From Buddleja alternifolia (Eukaryota > Streptophyta > Magnoliopsida > Lamiales > Scrophulariaceae): a stretch of 64,000 nt of DNA. Positions 12,708 to 24,346 of the stretch are shown here, piece after piece; positions within the stretch are counted from its first letter, which is position 1; the number at the start of each line of letters is the position of its first letter. The stretch is taken from contig CM033396.1 of NCBI GenBank assembly GCA_019426215.1, positions 23,017,101 through 23,081,100 on the forward strand, in the 5' to 3' direction. The position numbers were made by a program, and so were the translations under genes. The notes beneath the pieces are model-generated. The model searched no databases, was not told the DNA's origin, and saw only the letters and a list, made by a program, of their open reading frames with translations.

Positions 12708-12943
12708 TGTTAGAACAGTCTTCTTATGACATATTATCAATTAAAGGCATTCTTTTTGTATCTTATATCATTGTATGTTTGATAGAGTCCCTTGAACATC
12801 GCTATTGGATGTAGTCACGCATTGACTATGATGATCATGAGATATATCTCGAAAGTTGTGATCTTAAAAAACTGTTCCAAGTCGTAGAATCATCGAGAAA
12901 TTAATATTGGTAATTCATCAAGACTTGATTGTACGTAGCACTC
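12708..12943 (+). mobile_element. Left part of an old Copia-type LTR split by the Athila element
   Basis: It starts TGTTAGAACAGTC, a typical Copia LTR start, and continues after the Athila insertion at 26016. The 5 bases before it are GTATG; GTATA follows the proposed right end at 26874, so a duplication with one mismatch is possible. Confidence 0.5.
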
Positions 12944-14614
12944 TGACACGCTAAAAGCTAACGTGCTATGATAGCAAGTGCACTAAACGTGTGTAGTAAT
13001 AAGTGGACAAAAAGTCCGGGTTGTCGAACCACAAGGACTTGAATTCTAGTTAATGATTTTCGATAAAAGATAAGACAATTAAAGTAAAGTGCAAGAAAAA
13101 GATTAAACAAACGAAGAACCAAAGAGAAATGTACTATAGATTTAATCTCACGTATGATAAAATGACTAAGGCACATGCTACAACCGAATCTACTCGTCAA
13201 TATATATGAGCTACTCTTCGAATTATTAGACTCCTATTGCTTTGGTGGAAACTCCTAAATTAACTATTACCCGATGTCTCGGCACATAATAATCCTATGA
13301 TTAATTGACGGTTCTCTAAATATGTCTATCCGAGAATCTAATCAAAAATCACGCATTAACGTTCTAGAGCTTCCCCGAACGAATCCGGCTAACAACACCC
13401 GGGAATCTTTACCTATTTCTAGGGCAATCCCTCATTTGTTTCGGATGATGTGTTAATTCTCTTGCACCCTAATCTATTTTCTCTCGAACAACTAGATTAG
13501 GCAAGATAGCAAGCATATGGTGATCAAACACATGATTGGAATAAAAGCATAGAATTAACACACAAAGCAATAGGAGAATTAATACAAAGAGCAACTTCAC
13601 ATATATTGATTCATAAATTTGGCCTTCACATGGCCTTAGTTCTACAATATTAGCCTCTCATCAAAGCTTTAAGAAAATCTAATACAAACATATACATACT
13701 CATGGAAATAAACATGTAAATGCAATTAATTAAAACTCCCTCAATTGATTGATGATGGATCTTTGCTCTCTTGATCTTCAATCCTTAGCTCCTCTCTCTT
13801 TGTTCCCCTCCAAAAGTGATGAAGAAATGGTGATGAATGATGATGAGTGAAAAGTGATGGCCAAAATGCCTCTCTCTCTCTCCTCCTCCAAGATGTGTCG
13901 GTCAATTGTGCTAAAAAATGCCTTAAGAAGACCACAACAAATCAGCTCCTAGTGTGTGTCCTCCACTAGTGTGTCATCCACTACTCTTAAAGTGAGTAGT
14001 ATAAAATTCCCTAAAGTAGATCTATTAAGAAACATACTTATGACATCCCTCTCATACATGTGATGACCTCTTGGCTTTAAATGTTCCATTCCCCCATCAA
14101 ATGATGATCTTTTGGCTGAAAAGAATCTCAATTCGGGTGTGGACACGCCTAGGCGTGGCATTACGGCGCTTGGGCGCGGGATTCAGAATGCTGAAATTAA
14201 ATGCAATGTATCCTGCGCAGCAATCGTATTTCATTCATAACTTTCTCCACGAAACTCCGATTTGGATGATTCAAGTCCTCATTTGAAGCTAACACATAGT
14301 TCTACAACATTGTAGAAGGGAACTTCATCCAATTAGGCCTCTAAACATACGGAAATAGCGCTCGAACGTGGAAAGTGGTGTAGATACGGCGCCCGGGCGT
14401 GGGCAAGATGGCGCCTAGGCGTAGGGGTGCGTAGCAATTTGGCCTAAACTTGTTTTATAGGTCATTTTTCATCCCGTTCTTTGATTGTATCCATTTAAGA
14501 CCTGAAATCACTTAATGCACGAATTAAACGCACATGTGGCAAGAATCAAGCGATAAATGAACCTAAGACATAAACGCAAAGGGGCTTAAAAACACGTAAA
14601 AATGCCTCTTATCA
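12944..14614 (-). repeat. 3' LTR of the Athila element
   Basis: 1671 bp, TGACACGC...CTTATCA on the + strand. It matches 24347-26015 almost base for base. Two clusters of the GGCGCCTAGGCG-type motif lie at about 14145-14182 and 14386-14427. Open frames inside it (12958-13200, 13741-13935, 13949-14161) recur in the other LTR and are not genes. Confidence 0.95.
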
Positions 14615-14624
14615 ACACCCCCAC
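14615..14624 (-). promoter_or_regulatory. Polypurine tract of the Athila element
   Basis: On the minus strand GTGGGGGTGT lies directly against the 3' LTR, the expected place for the plus-strand primer. Confidence 0.7.
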
Positions 14625-16246
14625 AGTTATCAATTGATCGTCCTCGAGCAATAAGAGTTTTAAGATAAGGAAACATCATCAATCAAAGAGAGAAACAAAA
14701 AGAAAACTACCTAACTCACTTTCGTGGAGTAAACGGTTGCATTTAGCGAATGCAACAAGCCTTTGAACCTTTTAGTTACCTCAAAGGACGAGTTATAGTC
14801 TCGTGAGGGTTTGCAGACGATATACCCACAAAATCGAAAGATTTTCAACCCCGATCACTCAACGTAAATTACAATGATTAATAGCACACAATGGTATGAA
14901 TTCATCTGTTTAAGCTCATATTACAAATATATACACATCACACATTTGCTCATGTTACGCCTTAACATTGAAAAGATCATCCTAAGGGTGTAGTGTAATA
15001 AATCTCAAGTATTATAGTCAAGTGGCATTCTTACCACTTTTCAAACATTAACCCCATATTTATCAACTTTTGATTATTCACATGGTACGAGAATTGAATA
15101 CAACTTCATAGCCACTTAAAAATTCATCACTTCATTCCACTTTCGGATTTATCTTATGCACTTTCAACTCGAAACATTAGAGGCTAGACCATGTGCAATG
15201 TTTGATCCTCTTAGGCTTTCTATGACACCCGTGTAACGAGCTTTAGGCCAATAACTCCTAAACCAGATGGCTTTAGGGTATCAAATGTGGAGACACTCCT
15301 AAGGGCTTAATCGCTCGAGTGTCAAAGGCCACAAAATCAAACTAGGTCCTTATTCACTTAACACTTGCATTGGCTTGAGCTTAGCTCAAATTAGCAAAAT
15401 AGTACAGTATTCTAGGCATGGTGCTCTTCGCCCCCAGTATCTATTAAGCCTGACTTTTTCAGTCATACCAATGTTCAACCTCTTTTTATTATTATTAAGC
15501 ACACGAAGTTAACGTTCTCAACTCATAACACATGTGAAAATTCTAAGTTGATATTTCCGGGATCAAGCCTTTAAGTGTTTCAAAATGATTGCCCACTCAA
15601 CTCCTCTACCTTCGATTTAGGTGCATATGTGAATCATCTTAAGGTTAATCTAGTCTAGTTAGGATCCCATAAGCAAAGAACGATGTGTATAGCCATTAAA
15701 ACTAAATTGATAGAGAAAACATACCATGTATTCACATTAACCCTACTCAATGCCTCAAGTGAAGGGTTGAAATTCTATAAAAAAAAATTAAAATTGCACA
15801 CATTTCACATGTAGAGGTACAGCACCCCCCAAACTTGGACCGAAATATGTAAAACATGAATCAACATGACTATAATGGATCTAGTATACCATATACCCCC
15901 CCACACTTATTATGAACATTGTCCTCAATGTTTGAAAAAAAAGAGAAGGTCAAAGTACACGTCACCATGGGGAAGCTGAAAAGCAAACCCGAGTCCACTT
16001 AAGGCAATCAAGTCCACGGATGGCAATCACTGTGTCGATCACTACATAGGTAAACAAATGCTAGCCATACAGAGCATCAAACATTGGATAGAATAGAATA
16101 AAACAAAACGAGACAAACAAAAATTGAGAAACATGCATGGAAAGAAAACATCAAGCATCCAAACATAAAACATAAAATATCCAACAACCCAACAAAAGAT
16201 ATCCAAAAACAAAAAGAAACATGCATGGAAATAAAACAAGATAAGC
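14625..16246 (-). other. Non-coding 3' tract of the Athila element
   Basis: No coding frame of note. It contains a CCCCCCACACTTATTATGAAC...GTCCTCAATG stretch near 15896-15930, and two copies of a GAAACATGCATGGAAA unit at about 16130 and 16218. Confidence 0.6.
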
Positions 16247-16311
16247 CTAATCGGTGGTGCCAAAACGGTCAATGTAATCCTCATCCGCTCCGCCGAGATC
16301 ATCCAAATCAA

Positions 16312-17553
16312 TCAACGGGCTACCCTCATCATTATGAGCCTCATCATCACCTCCTTCAGGAACGAGAGCACCTGACTCGTGCATATCTGCGGGCTGCTGA
16401 GGCGGGGGTGCGGGTAAGGTGGAGGAGCAGAATAATCAAACGGCCCCCAACCGACAAACGCATCATGCTCTACAAAAAGCTGACGGAAATAAGCACAAGT
16501 GTCGGACATGACCACCCTCATCTCATCTCGCAACTCATCCCTCAATTCATCCTTTAATTGTCTAATGGCGGCGGCATCCATAGGTGGAAACTGTGGGGAG
16601 CTAGTAGACCGGGATGAAGACGGGCGAGGCCTCTTGGAAGTAGCTGGTGGTGGAGGAGCCTGGGAGTCGTCATCTACCACGGTGAGATAAGAACCAGGAA
16701 GCTCAGTACGCTCCATAGGAAATGTGGGAACCTTAGCCGCCTTGCATAAAGCTGTGATCAGTGACGGGAGAATGATGGGAATCTTCCGAGTGGGACCTTC
16801 TCCCTTTTGCTTAGCCAATTCTTTGTTAATCAACGGCCCTAACTCATTCTTCAACTTCCTAAAGTGGTCCGTCAAAGACTTGTGGATTACCCGGGCAAAG
16901 TCCACAGCTTTCTTGGACATAATAGCGTAGATGAGGGTGGCCCGTTCCTTGTTTGCCTCTGATCGATTGGTACTCGGTATTAAATTGAATCGGATGAAGT
17001 CGAGCCAGAAAGCAGCCTCGGGTAATAGAGCCCTACGGGGGACATGAGCTTCTCCGGGTACCCATTCCCACCCCTCTCGGCCAATAACCCGCAAAATATC
17101 CGACAGGCTAACTCGGAGGCGCCCTGCATTGTAAAGAGTGGTGAACTCGCATGTCTGAGGGGTCGGGGTGCCTATGCTCTCCCTAATCTGTCTCAACTCA
17201 TAATTGACATGTTTGCCCCGGACCAAAAGGGTAGTCCCCAGCCATCCTCGTGTCTCAATCTCATCATAAACCCCGGAGCTGAAGAATTCCAGGACCCAAG
17301 GAAGATGAATGGCCTCGGGCTTTTGACAGAAAAACTGTAAGCGATGAAACTGTATCAATTCGTGCACAGAGGGCTGTCCCCGGGTGGTTAAATAGTGCTC
17401 CTTAATAAGGGTGCGGGGGGTGCTCAAACTCTGACACATAATTTGGACTTGGGGGTTTTCAAAACGGGTATTATCGGGAGTCTCGGGCTCATTAGAGGAA
17501 CCCTCACCCACTTTTTTCTTACCCTTGGACGGTCTGTTGGTAGTTCTCGTCAT
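16312..17553 (-). CDS. Athila second ORF (env-position, plant transposon protein type)
   Basis: 413 residues from the ATG at 17551-17553. It lies downstream of pol, where Athila elements carry their extra ORF. The body (RGWLGTTLLVRGKHVNYEL...) resembles the family annotated as putative plant transposon protein. I see no signal peptide or membrane span, so an envelope role is unproven. A Lys-rich N-terminus is followed by a globular middle and a Pro/Ser-rich C-terminal third. The last ~28 residues are probably out of frame: another frame of the same strand runs on through an acidic Asp/Glu-rich tail to a TAG at 16247-16249. A one-base indel near 16400-16440 would explain this. Confidence 0.7.
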   Translation of the reverse strand: MTRTTNRPSKGKKKVGEGSSNEPETPDNTRFENPQVQIMCQSLSTPRTLIKEHYLTTRGQPSVHELIQFHRLQFFCQKPEAIHLPWVLEFFSSGVYDEIETRGWLGTTLLVRGKHVNYELRQIRESIGTPTPQTCEFTTLYNAGRLRVSLSDILRVIGREGWEWVPGEAHVPRRALLPEAAFWLDFIRFNLIPSTNRSEANKERATLIYAIMSKKAVDFARVIHKSLTDHFRKLKNELGPLINKELAKQKGEGPTRKIPIILPSLITALCKAAKVPTFPMERTELPGSYLTVVDDDSQAPPPPATSKRPRPSSSRSTSSPQFPPMDAAAIRQLKDELRDELRDEMRVVMSDTCAYFRQLFVEHDAFVGWGPFDYSAPPPYPHPRLSSPQICTSQVLSFLKEVMMRLIMMRVAR

Positions 17554-18685
17554 TTGCAACAACAATGATCAACTTCTCAACTACTCAAATCAACCCAAAT
17601 GCAACCAACCCAATACAACAATCGTCAACGCCCAACAACACACCAAAATCAGAGAGCAACCCACAATCTAGCAACAATCCACGGATTTAACCGATTCCTC
17701 AATTCTTTAAGCAATAATCCACAATTTAATCAACAAAATAGCATCCAATTTCAACAACAACAACCCACAAATTCAATTTCAACCCACAATTTGATAACAA
17801 TAGATCATCCAATTCAACAACAACAACCCTCAATTTTTTTTTTTTTTTATTACGATCCACAAATTCAATAGAAGTCCTCAAACAAAAAAAAAAAAATTCA
17901 ATCCACAATCGGATGAAGCCCCAAATAATCCTCAAAATATAATGTAAGGCACCTACTCGTCGTTTATGAATCGGAAATGGAAGAAGGGTAAAGCCAAAAC
18001 TCACCTTTTTCCCCAAAAATTTTTCGCACCGAGTTGGATGTGAAGGAGAGGCCACTGTGCAGCGAGTGATGTTGATGGAAAGTGGCGGTGAAACACGGTG
18101 GAGATGACCGAAAAAGGTGAGAGTGTCGCCGGAAATCGCTTGGGAGAGGAGTTGTGAAGAGTTTGTGAAGAATTTTGACCGTTTGACCCACAAATTTGTT
18201 TAAATCAGAAACGGGCGCCTAGGCGCGCGTGTTTGGGCGCCTAGGCGCGCGACACAGCGTACCTGGAATTTTTTTACTTGTAATGCCCGCGCCTAGGCGG
18301 GCGTTGTTTCGGCGCTTGGGCGCCCCTTTCAGAACCGGGCGCCTAGGCGTCTGTTTTCTCGGCGCTTGGGCGCCCCTTTCAGAATCGGGCGCCTAGGCGC
18401 CTGTTTTCTCGGCGCTTGGGCGCCCCTTTCAGAATCGGGTGCCTAGGCGCCTATTTTCTCGGCGCTTGGGCGCCCCATTCGGAAATATTTTGTAAAGAAT
18501 TTCATTTCCTGTTTCAAAAGGGAAGAGACAAAGCACTTAAAACACAAACTAACAAAGATGTAAGACTAGAAAATAAAGCAACAAACGGGATAATAAGGGA
18601 AAAAGAAAAGGAAACGGAAAGAAAACATGGGTTGCCTCCCAAGAAGCGCTAGTTTAGAGTCATTAGCTCGACTGAAAGCGAAGAA
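17554..18685 (-). other. Spacer between Athila pol and second ORF
   Basis: A CAA/CCCACAATT-rich low-complexity tract covers about 17600-17850, with A and T runs at 17826-17848 and 17885-17896. The GC-rich repeat array described separately is at about 18205-18475. No protein is supported here; the open frames at 17726-18193 and 18416-18652 are by-products. Confidence 0.6.
18205..18475. repeat. GC-rich tandem array, ~50-bp unit
   Basis: Units of about 50 bp pair GGGCGCCTAGGCG with CGGCGCTTGGGCGCCCC and a TTTCAGAATC linker. The last three and a half units (about 18330-18475) are almost identical; earlier ones are more divergent. The same core recurs in the LTRs and in gag-pol. Confidence 0.85.
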
Positions 18686-21600
18686 TCACGAAGGGTCCGC
18701 GAGGATGAAGGACTCTTTGTCTCTTGGTCCATCCATCCCTAAGTAAGGTTTTAGACGTTGAGCGTTGACCAAGAAAGTATGTCCTTTATCTGTTGTAAGC
18801 TCGACGGCGCCGGATGGATAGACCTGGGAAATCAAAAATGGGCCCGACCATCGAGACTTAAGCTTCCCGGGGAAGAGTCGGAGTCGAGAGTTGTATAGCA
18901 ACACCCGCTCTCCCTTGTGGAATTCCCGGGGGAGAATATGTTTGTCATGCCACATTTTGGTCCGCTCCTTATAGAGTTTTGCGTTCTCATAGGCAAGATG
19001 ACGCCATTCTTCGAGCTCGTTGAGTTGTAGCAAACGTTGTGTACCTACACTTTGAGAGTCAAAATTTAGAAACTTAATGGCCCAATAAGCACGATGCTCG
19101 AGTTCAACGGGCAAGTGACATGTTTTGCCAAAAACAAGACGATACGGGGACATGCCAATTGGGGTTTTATAGGCGGTCCGATAAGCCCAAAGAGCATCAT
19201 CCAATTTAAGGGACCAATCCTTTCTTGATGCGTTGACAGTTTTTTCTAAAATACGCTTAATCTCCCTATTCGAGACCTCCACTTGGCCACTAGTTTGTGG
19301 GTGGTATGGGGTCGAAATTTTATGCTTCACCCCGTACTTGGTCAATAAAAGTTCAAACTGCCTGTTGCAGAAGTGGGTGCCCCCGTCACTAATGATGGCT
19401 CGGGGAGTTCCAAATCGAGTAAAAATATGCTTCTTCAGAAAACGAGTGACAACCCGAGCATCATTAGTAGGCAAGGCCACGGCTTCCACCCATTTGGAGA
19501 CATAGTCTACCGCAACAAGGATATATTTATTTGAACAAGAACTGGGGAAAGGGCCCATGAAATCCACACCCCATACATCAAACAACTCACACTCTAACAT
19601 GCTATTTAAGGGCGTTTCATGATGTTTAGAGATGTTCCCCATTCGTTGACAGCGATCACAAGATTTGACATAATGATGTGCATCTTTAACAAGAGTAGGC
19701 CAGAAGAAACCTGATTGGAGGATCTTAGCTACCGTTTTGGAAGGCCCAAAATGGCCACCTACCGCCATATCATGACAATGAGATAGGATAGCATGCACGT
19801 CCGTTTCGGGTATGCAACGTCGAATTAAACCATCTGCACAAACTTTGAATAAAAAGGGTTCGTCCCAAAGATATTGCTTTACATCAGATAGAAATTTCTT
19901 CTTTTGATGAAAAGTGATATCCGGGGGAAGACGGCCCGTAACAATGTAATTGGCAAAGTTAGCATACCAAGGTGAAATTTTTTCAGAAATAGCAAGGAGG
20001 TGTTCATCTGGGAATTCCTCACGAATTGGTGTCTCATCTAACGGATCATTCACTAGCTCTAATCGTGAGAGGTGGTCGGCTACTACATTTTCGGTGCCTT
20101 TCTTGTCTTTTATCTCTAAATCAAATTCTTGGAGTAACAAAATCCACCTAAGAAGTCTTGGTTTAGCATCTTTCTTGGCAAGCAAATATTTTAAAGCCGA
20201 ATGATCGGTGTAAACTATCACTTTGTTTAGCACGAGGTAAGAGTGGAATTTATCGAATGCAAAGACTATGGCGAGTAATTCTTTTTCCGTGGTGGCATAA
20301 TTCAATTGTGCATCGTTAAGAGTTTTACTAGCATAGTAAATGGTTCGAAATACCTTTTCCTTCCTTTGGCCAAGGACCGCTCCAACCGCGGTGTCACTCG
20401 CATCACACATCAATTCGAATGGTAAGCTCCAATCGGGGGATGACATGATAGGGGCGGAAACTAAGCGTTCCTTCAAATCAAGAAAGGCCTGCATACAAGA
20501 AGAATTGAAATCAAAAGGTGCATCTTTAACAAGCAAATTAGACAACGGTTTCGCAATTTTAGAGAAATTCAAGATGAATCGCCTATAGAAACCAGCATGC
20601 CCGAGGAAACTCCTAACAGCTTTTACCGATGTGGGCGGGGGAAGTTTTTCAATGACCTCAATCTTGGCTTGGTCCACTTCGATCCCTTTTTGAGAGATCT
20701 TGTGGCCAAGTACAATCCCCTCCCGGACCATTAAATGGCATTTTTCCCAATTCAAAACAAGGTTGGTTTCTTCACAACGTTTAAGCACAACATTTAGATG
20801 AGCAAGACAAATATCAAAAGTTGTTCCGAAAACAGAAAAGTCATCCATAAAAATTTCAAGGAAATCTTCAACCATATCATGAAAAATAGCCATCATGCAT
20901 CTTTGAAAAGTGGCCGGGGCATTACACAAGCCAAATGGCATCCTTCTATAAGCAAATGTGCCATAAGGACAAGTGAAAGTGGTTTTCTCTTGGTCCTCAG
21001 GATCTATGGCAATTTGATTATAGCCGGAGTAACCATCTAGAAAACAATAGAAATCATGCCCGGCTAATCGTTCAAGCATTTGGTCAATAAAGGGGAGGGG
21101 GAAATGATCCTTACGTGTGGCATCATTCAACTTACGGTAATCTATACATACACGCCACCCACTAATTATACGAGTTGGGATAAGCTCATTATTCGCATTC
21201 TCAATTACCGTTATCCCCCCTTTCTTAGGCACCACTTGGGTAGGGCTCACCCACGCACTATCAGAAATAGGATAGATTATACCTGAGTCGAGCAGTTTAA
21301 TCACTTCCTTCTTTACTACCTCTTGGATTTGTGGGTTTGATCTCCTTTGGGGTTGGCGTGTAGGCTTGGTGGAGTCCTCCATAAGTATTTTGTGCATACA
21401 TATCGCTGGACTAATGCCTTTGATGTCCGCAAGTTTCCACCCAAAAGCCCGTTTGTGAGATCTCAACACCGTCATTAATTGCTCTTCTTGTGATCCTGAA
21501 AGAGATGAGGAAATGATCAATGGGAGTGTTTCGTCATCGTTCAAGTACACATATTTAAGGTGGGAGGGGAGGGGTTTGAGTTCGAGAGAGGGGGGTTCTT

Positions 21601-24184
21601 CAATAGATGGGCGAGGTGATCCTGACAATGATCTATCAACTTTGATGAATCCTCCCGAATGAGAGGAAGATTTGTACTCCAAGCTTAGAACCTTTTCCAC
21701 TAGATCATCTTTCTCCGAGTCCACTTGCATGGATTTCATAAGATTCTGTTCGAGAGAATTTTCAATTGTATTGTCCTGTAAATACTCAACAATCAAATGG
21801 TCAAATGTATCAATTCGATAACACGAGTCATGATCAATAGGATGTTTAAGGACTTTGTAAACATCAAAGGTAACTTTGTCATCGCCCACATTCAAGGTAA
21901 GCTTACCATTAGCAATGTCAATTACCGCCTTACCCGTGGCTAGGAATGGTCTCCCTAGGATTAATGGTACCTCCACATCTTCTTCCATGTCGAGTACTAC
22001 GAAATCAACGGGAAAATAAAACTTGTCGACTTGGACAATAACGTCTTCGATTATCCCCTTGGGCCTCTTGATCGATCGGTCGGCTAGTTGAAGGCTCATT
22101 GAGGTCGGCTTGGGATTTCCAAGGCCTAGCTTTTTAAACAGTGAGTATGGAAGAAGATTGATGCTGGCCCCCGAGTCACATAACACCTTCTTGAATGATA
22201 GGGATCCAATCGTGCATGGGATTGTGAGACTCCCGGGATCTTGGAGCTTAGTTGGCAATTTATTGAGTAATACGGCGGAGCATTCTTCCGTGAGGCACAC
22301 CGTCTCATTCTCTTCCCACTTCTGCTTGTTGGAGAGTATGTCCTTGAAGAACTTCACATAATTCGGCATTTGGAGAATGGCGTCAATAAACGGAATATTA
22401 ATTCTCACTTCCCGAAGGATTGCCAAAATTCGAAGAAAGCTCGGATCCATCTCCTTTTTCTTCTTTTTGTGAGCATTTGGGAAGGGGAGACGAACTTCGA
22501 TAGGGGGAGAAAGCGTTGGATTAGACGGATGAAAACCCACTGAAACAGTAGGCGGCGCCTGGGCGCGTATATCGGCGCCTAGGCGCGGATCTGTTGGCGC
22601 CTGGGCGTGCATTTCTGGGCGCTCGGGCGCGGGATGCAGAACATATGCATCTGGCAGGTTTGTGGGTGGCGCCTGGGCGCGTATATTGGCGCCTAGGCGC
22701 GTATCTGTAGGCGCCTGGGCGTGCAGGTTGGGGCGCTCGGGCGCGGGATGCAGAGAGTTTTGTCCAGAACAGGGTAGATCAGGCGCCTGGGCGTGCATGT
22801 CGGGGCGCTCGGGCGCGGATGTACTGGCAGTGTCATTCTCCAATTGTTTGCCACTTCTCAAGGCTATGGCATTGCATTGGGCCTTCGGGTTCTTTTCCGT
22901 GTCGCTTGGGAGAGTCCCCGGGGCTCTACCGTTAACCGCATTAGAAAGTTGCCCTACTTGTGTTCGCAAATCCTTCATCTCCATACACATATCCTTTATC
23001 ATACCCCGAAGTTCGTTGAAAGATGTATCGGACTTTTTCATGTGAGCATCTAGTTTCTCATCGATTGTGGGAGGTCGCATTTGCACTTGACCTTGACCTT
23101 GTCCATTGAAATTGCCTTGCCTCGGGGGTGGGTTATTGAAGGGTGGTCGTGGAGCTTGATAGATCCCCGGTTGTGCGTTCTGTGCGGGGTTGGGCCTTTT
23201 TGGAAAATTCTCGGGTATATGAAAGTTCACCCGAGGTTTATTTTGATTCCCCACATAATTAACATTGCCAACCTCCGGTTCCAAGACTACTACTTCCTCT
23301 ACTACTTCCTCAATACAAGCAACCTTTTTAGAGGATGAGGCCTCTTCATCGTCGGGGTAAAGCTCGTCTTCTCGGGCCAACTGTTCGACTTTGTCCCATA
23401 CACTTTGACAGTCTAACCCAAGGAGATCTCCTCCCGCACCCGCGTTGAGTCTATGCCGAATACGTGACCTAACCCCATCATAGAAATGGAGTACTTGTTC
23501 ATTCAACCCAAAATTATGATCGGGACATTTACGGAGCATGCCCTTATATCTAGCCCAAGCCTCGGCTAAAGATTCATTGCTCCTTTGCCTAAACCCTTTT
23601 ATATTACTCCGTAGCTCATTGATTTTTGAGGGTGGAAAGAATTTATTTAAAAAGGCATCGACCAACTCACTCCATGTTGTAATAGATTGTGGAGGTAAGG
23701 ATTTGTACCATGTTGTCGCCCTATCCTTCAATGAGAAATGGAAGACTCTTAGACGAATCGCATCAAGATCTCGTGGGTGATATTGAATGGTCACAAGAGC
23801 CTCATCTATGGTTTCCAAATGAGCGTGTGGTGATTCGTGCGGTTCTCCATAGAAAGGATCTCCTTGCACCATATTAAAAATGTGAGCCGGAATGTGGTAG
23901 TTTGGTGTGAAGAAATTAGGCACGACTACGGGCCCCGGAATGGTATGGACCCTAGGTGGTAAGCTACCCCGAACCGACGGGAGTTGTGGAGGAGGTACCG
24001 CTTGCATGGCTTGTAGAACACCTTGTAACCACTCCCTAGTTTTCGGTGAGTTCATGTCCGGGAAATCTCCATTTGGGTTTTGGTTGAGATTATTGGCCAT
24101 TTCTCTTCCTCGCCTACTAGTCCTAAGAACTCGTTCAATTTCGGGCTCCAACTCGTATAGAGGCTTGTTTGAGGAGCGGGTCAT
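18686..24184 (-). CDS. gag-pol: Athila gag-pol polyprotein, uninterrupted
   Basis: A single 1832-residue frame from the ATG at 24182-24184; the open frame runs upstream to 24235 but only from a GTG. In order it has a retrotransposon gag domain (about 125-225, with [16 protein letters not shown]), a Pro-rich linker containing repeated AQAP blocks, an aspartic protease (CDSGAS, Asp670), reverse transcriptase (FMDDF, 1112-1116), RNase H ([13 protein letters not shown], near 1260), and integrase. The integrase has an HHCC zinc finger (about 1470-1515) and the catalytic triad Asp1541, Asp1600 and Glu1636; the last two are 35 residues apart, as the D,D(35)E rule demands. No chromodomain follows. 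I find no CCHC zinc knuckle in gag. With all catalytic residues present and no stop, it could be active. Confidence 0.95.
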   Translation of the reverse strand: MTRSSNKPLYELEPEIERVLRTSRRGREMANNLNQNPNGDFPDMNSPKTREWLQGVLQAMQAVPPPQLPSVRGSLPPRVHTIPGPVVVPNFFTPNYHIPAHIFNMVQGDPFYGEPHESPHAHLETIDEALVTIQYHPRDLDAIRLRVFHFSLKDRATTWYKSLPPQSITTWSELVDAFLNKFFPPSKINELRSNIKGFRQRSNESLAEAWARYKGMLRKCPDHNFGLNEQVLHFYDGVRSRIRHRLNAGAGGDLLGLDCQSVWDKVEQLAREDELYPDDEEASSSKKVACIEEVVEEVVVLEPEVGNVNYVGNQNKPRVNFHIPENFPKRPNPAQNAQPGIYQAPRPPFNNPPPRQGNFNGQGQGQVQMRPPTIDEKLDAHMKKSDTSFNELRGMIKDMCMEMKDLRTQVGQLSNAVNGRAPGTLPSDTEKNPKAQCNAIALRSGKQLENDTASTSAPERPDMHAQAPDLPCSGQNSLHPAPERPNLHAQAPTDTRLGANIRAQAPPTNLPDAYVLHPAPERPEMHAQAPTDPRLGADIRAQAPPTVSVGFHPSNPTLSPPIEVRLPFPNAHKKKKKEMDPSFLRILAILREVRINIPFIDAILQMPNYVKFFKDILSNKQKWEENETVCLTEECSAVLLNKLPTKLQDPGSLTIPCTIGSLSFKKVLCDSGASINLLPYSLFKKLGLGNPKPTSMSLQLADRSIKRPKGIIEDVIVQVDKFYFPVDFVVLDMEEDVEVPLILGRPFLATGKAVIDIANGKLTLNVGDDKVTFDVYKVLKHPIDHDSCYRIDTFDHLIVEYLQDNTIENSLEQNLMKSMQVDSEKDDLVEKVLSLEYKSSSHSGGFIKVDRSLSGSPRPSIEEPPSLELKPLPSHLKYVYLNDDETLPLIISSSLSGSQEEQLMTVLRSHKRAFGWKLADIKGISPAICMHKILMEDSTKPTRQPQRRSNPQIQEVVKKEVIKLLDSGIIYPISDSAWVSPTQVVPKKGGITVIENANNELIPTRIISGWRVCIDYRKLNDATRKDHFPLPFIDQMLERLAGHDFYCFLDGYSGYNQIAIDPEDQEKTTFTCPYGTFAYRRMPFGLCNAPATFQRCMMAIFHDMVEDFLEIFMDDFSVFGTTFDICLAHLNVVLKRCEETNLVLNWEKCHLMVREGIVLGHKISQKGIEVDQAKIEVIEKLPPPTSVKAVRSFLGHAGFYRRFILNFSKIAKPLSNLLVKDAPFDFNSSCMQAFLDLKERLVSAPIMSSPDWSLPFELMCDASDTAVGAVLGQRKEKVFRTIYYASKTLNDAQLNYATTEKELLAIVFAFDKFHSYLVLNKVIVYTDHSALKYLLAKKDAKPRLLRWILLLQEFDLEIKDKKGTENVVADHLSRLELVNDPLDETPIREEFPDEHLLAISEKISPWYANFANYIVTGRLPPDITFHQKKKFLSDVKQYLWDEPFLFKVCADGLIRRCIPETDVHAILSHCHDMAVGGHFGPSKTVAKILQSGFFWPTLVKDAHHYVKSCDRCQRMGNISKHHETPLNSMLECELFDVWGVDFMGPFPSSCSNKYILVAVDYVSKWVEAVALPTNDARVVTRFLKKHIFTRFGTPRAIISDGGTHFCNRQFELLLTKYGVKHKISTPYHPQTSGQVEVSNREIKRILEKTVNASRKDWSLKLDDALWAYRTAYKTPIGMSPYRLVFGKTCHLPVELEHRAYWAIKFLNFDSQSVGTQRLLQLNELEEWRHLAYENAKLYKERTKMWHDKHILPREFHKGERVLLYNSRLRLFPGKLKSRWSGPFLISQVYPSGAVELTTDKGHTFLVNAQRLKPYLGMDGPRDKESFILADPS
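22545..22825 (-). repeat. In-frame GC-rich repeat inside gag-pol
   Basis: Between gag and protease the DNA carries about ten GGCGCCTGGGCG/GGCGCCTAGGCG-type cores. They encode repeated RAQAPPT, HAQAPTD and LHPAPERP blocks (roughly residues 455-545). The DNA core is the one seen in the element's LTRs and spacer. Confidence 0.85.
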
Positions 24185-24321
24185 GCACCTCAAGAACCTA
24201 ACAATTAAATACAAGAACAAAATTAGACTAATCACGAAAATAAAAGAAAATCAAGAAATAAACGAAAACTAAGAATTATAAAAAATGTAAACGAAAATAA
24301 AAAAAAAACTAAAATAAACAA

Positions 24322-24340
24322 GTCCCCGGCAACGGCGCCA
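24322..24340 (-). promoter_or_regulatory. Athila primer binding site
   Basis: The minus strand reads TGGCGCCGTTGCCGGGGAC, six bases inside the 5' LTR. This is the primer site type used by Athila/Tat elements. Confidence 0.85.
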
Positions 24341-24346
24341 AAAACT

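Noticed and set aside
18205..18475. CRISPR-like array
   Set aside because: The ~50-bp units repeat in full with no unique spacers, lie in a plant retrotransposon, and contain no cas neighbours.
24185..24235. N-terminal extension of gag-pol
   Set aside because: It begins only at a GTG; the first ATG in frame is 24182-24184 and fits Athila gag starts.
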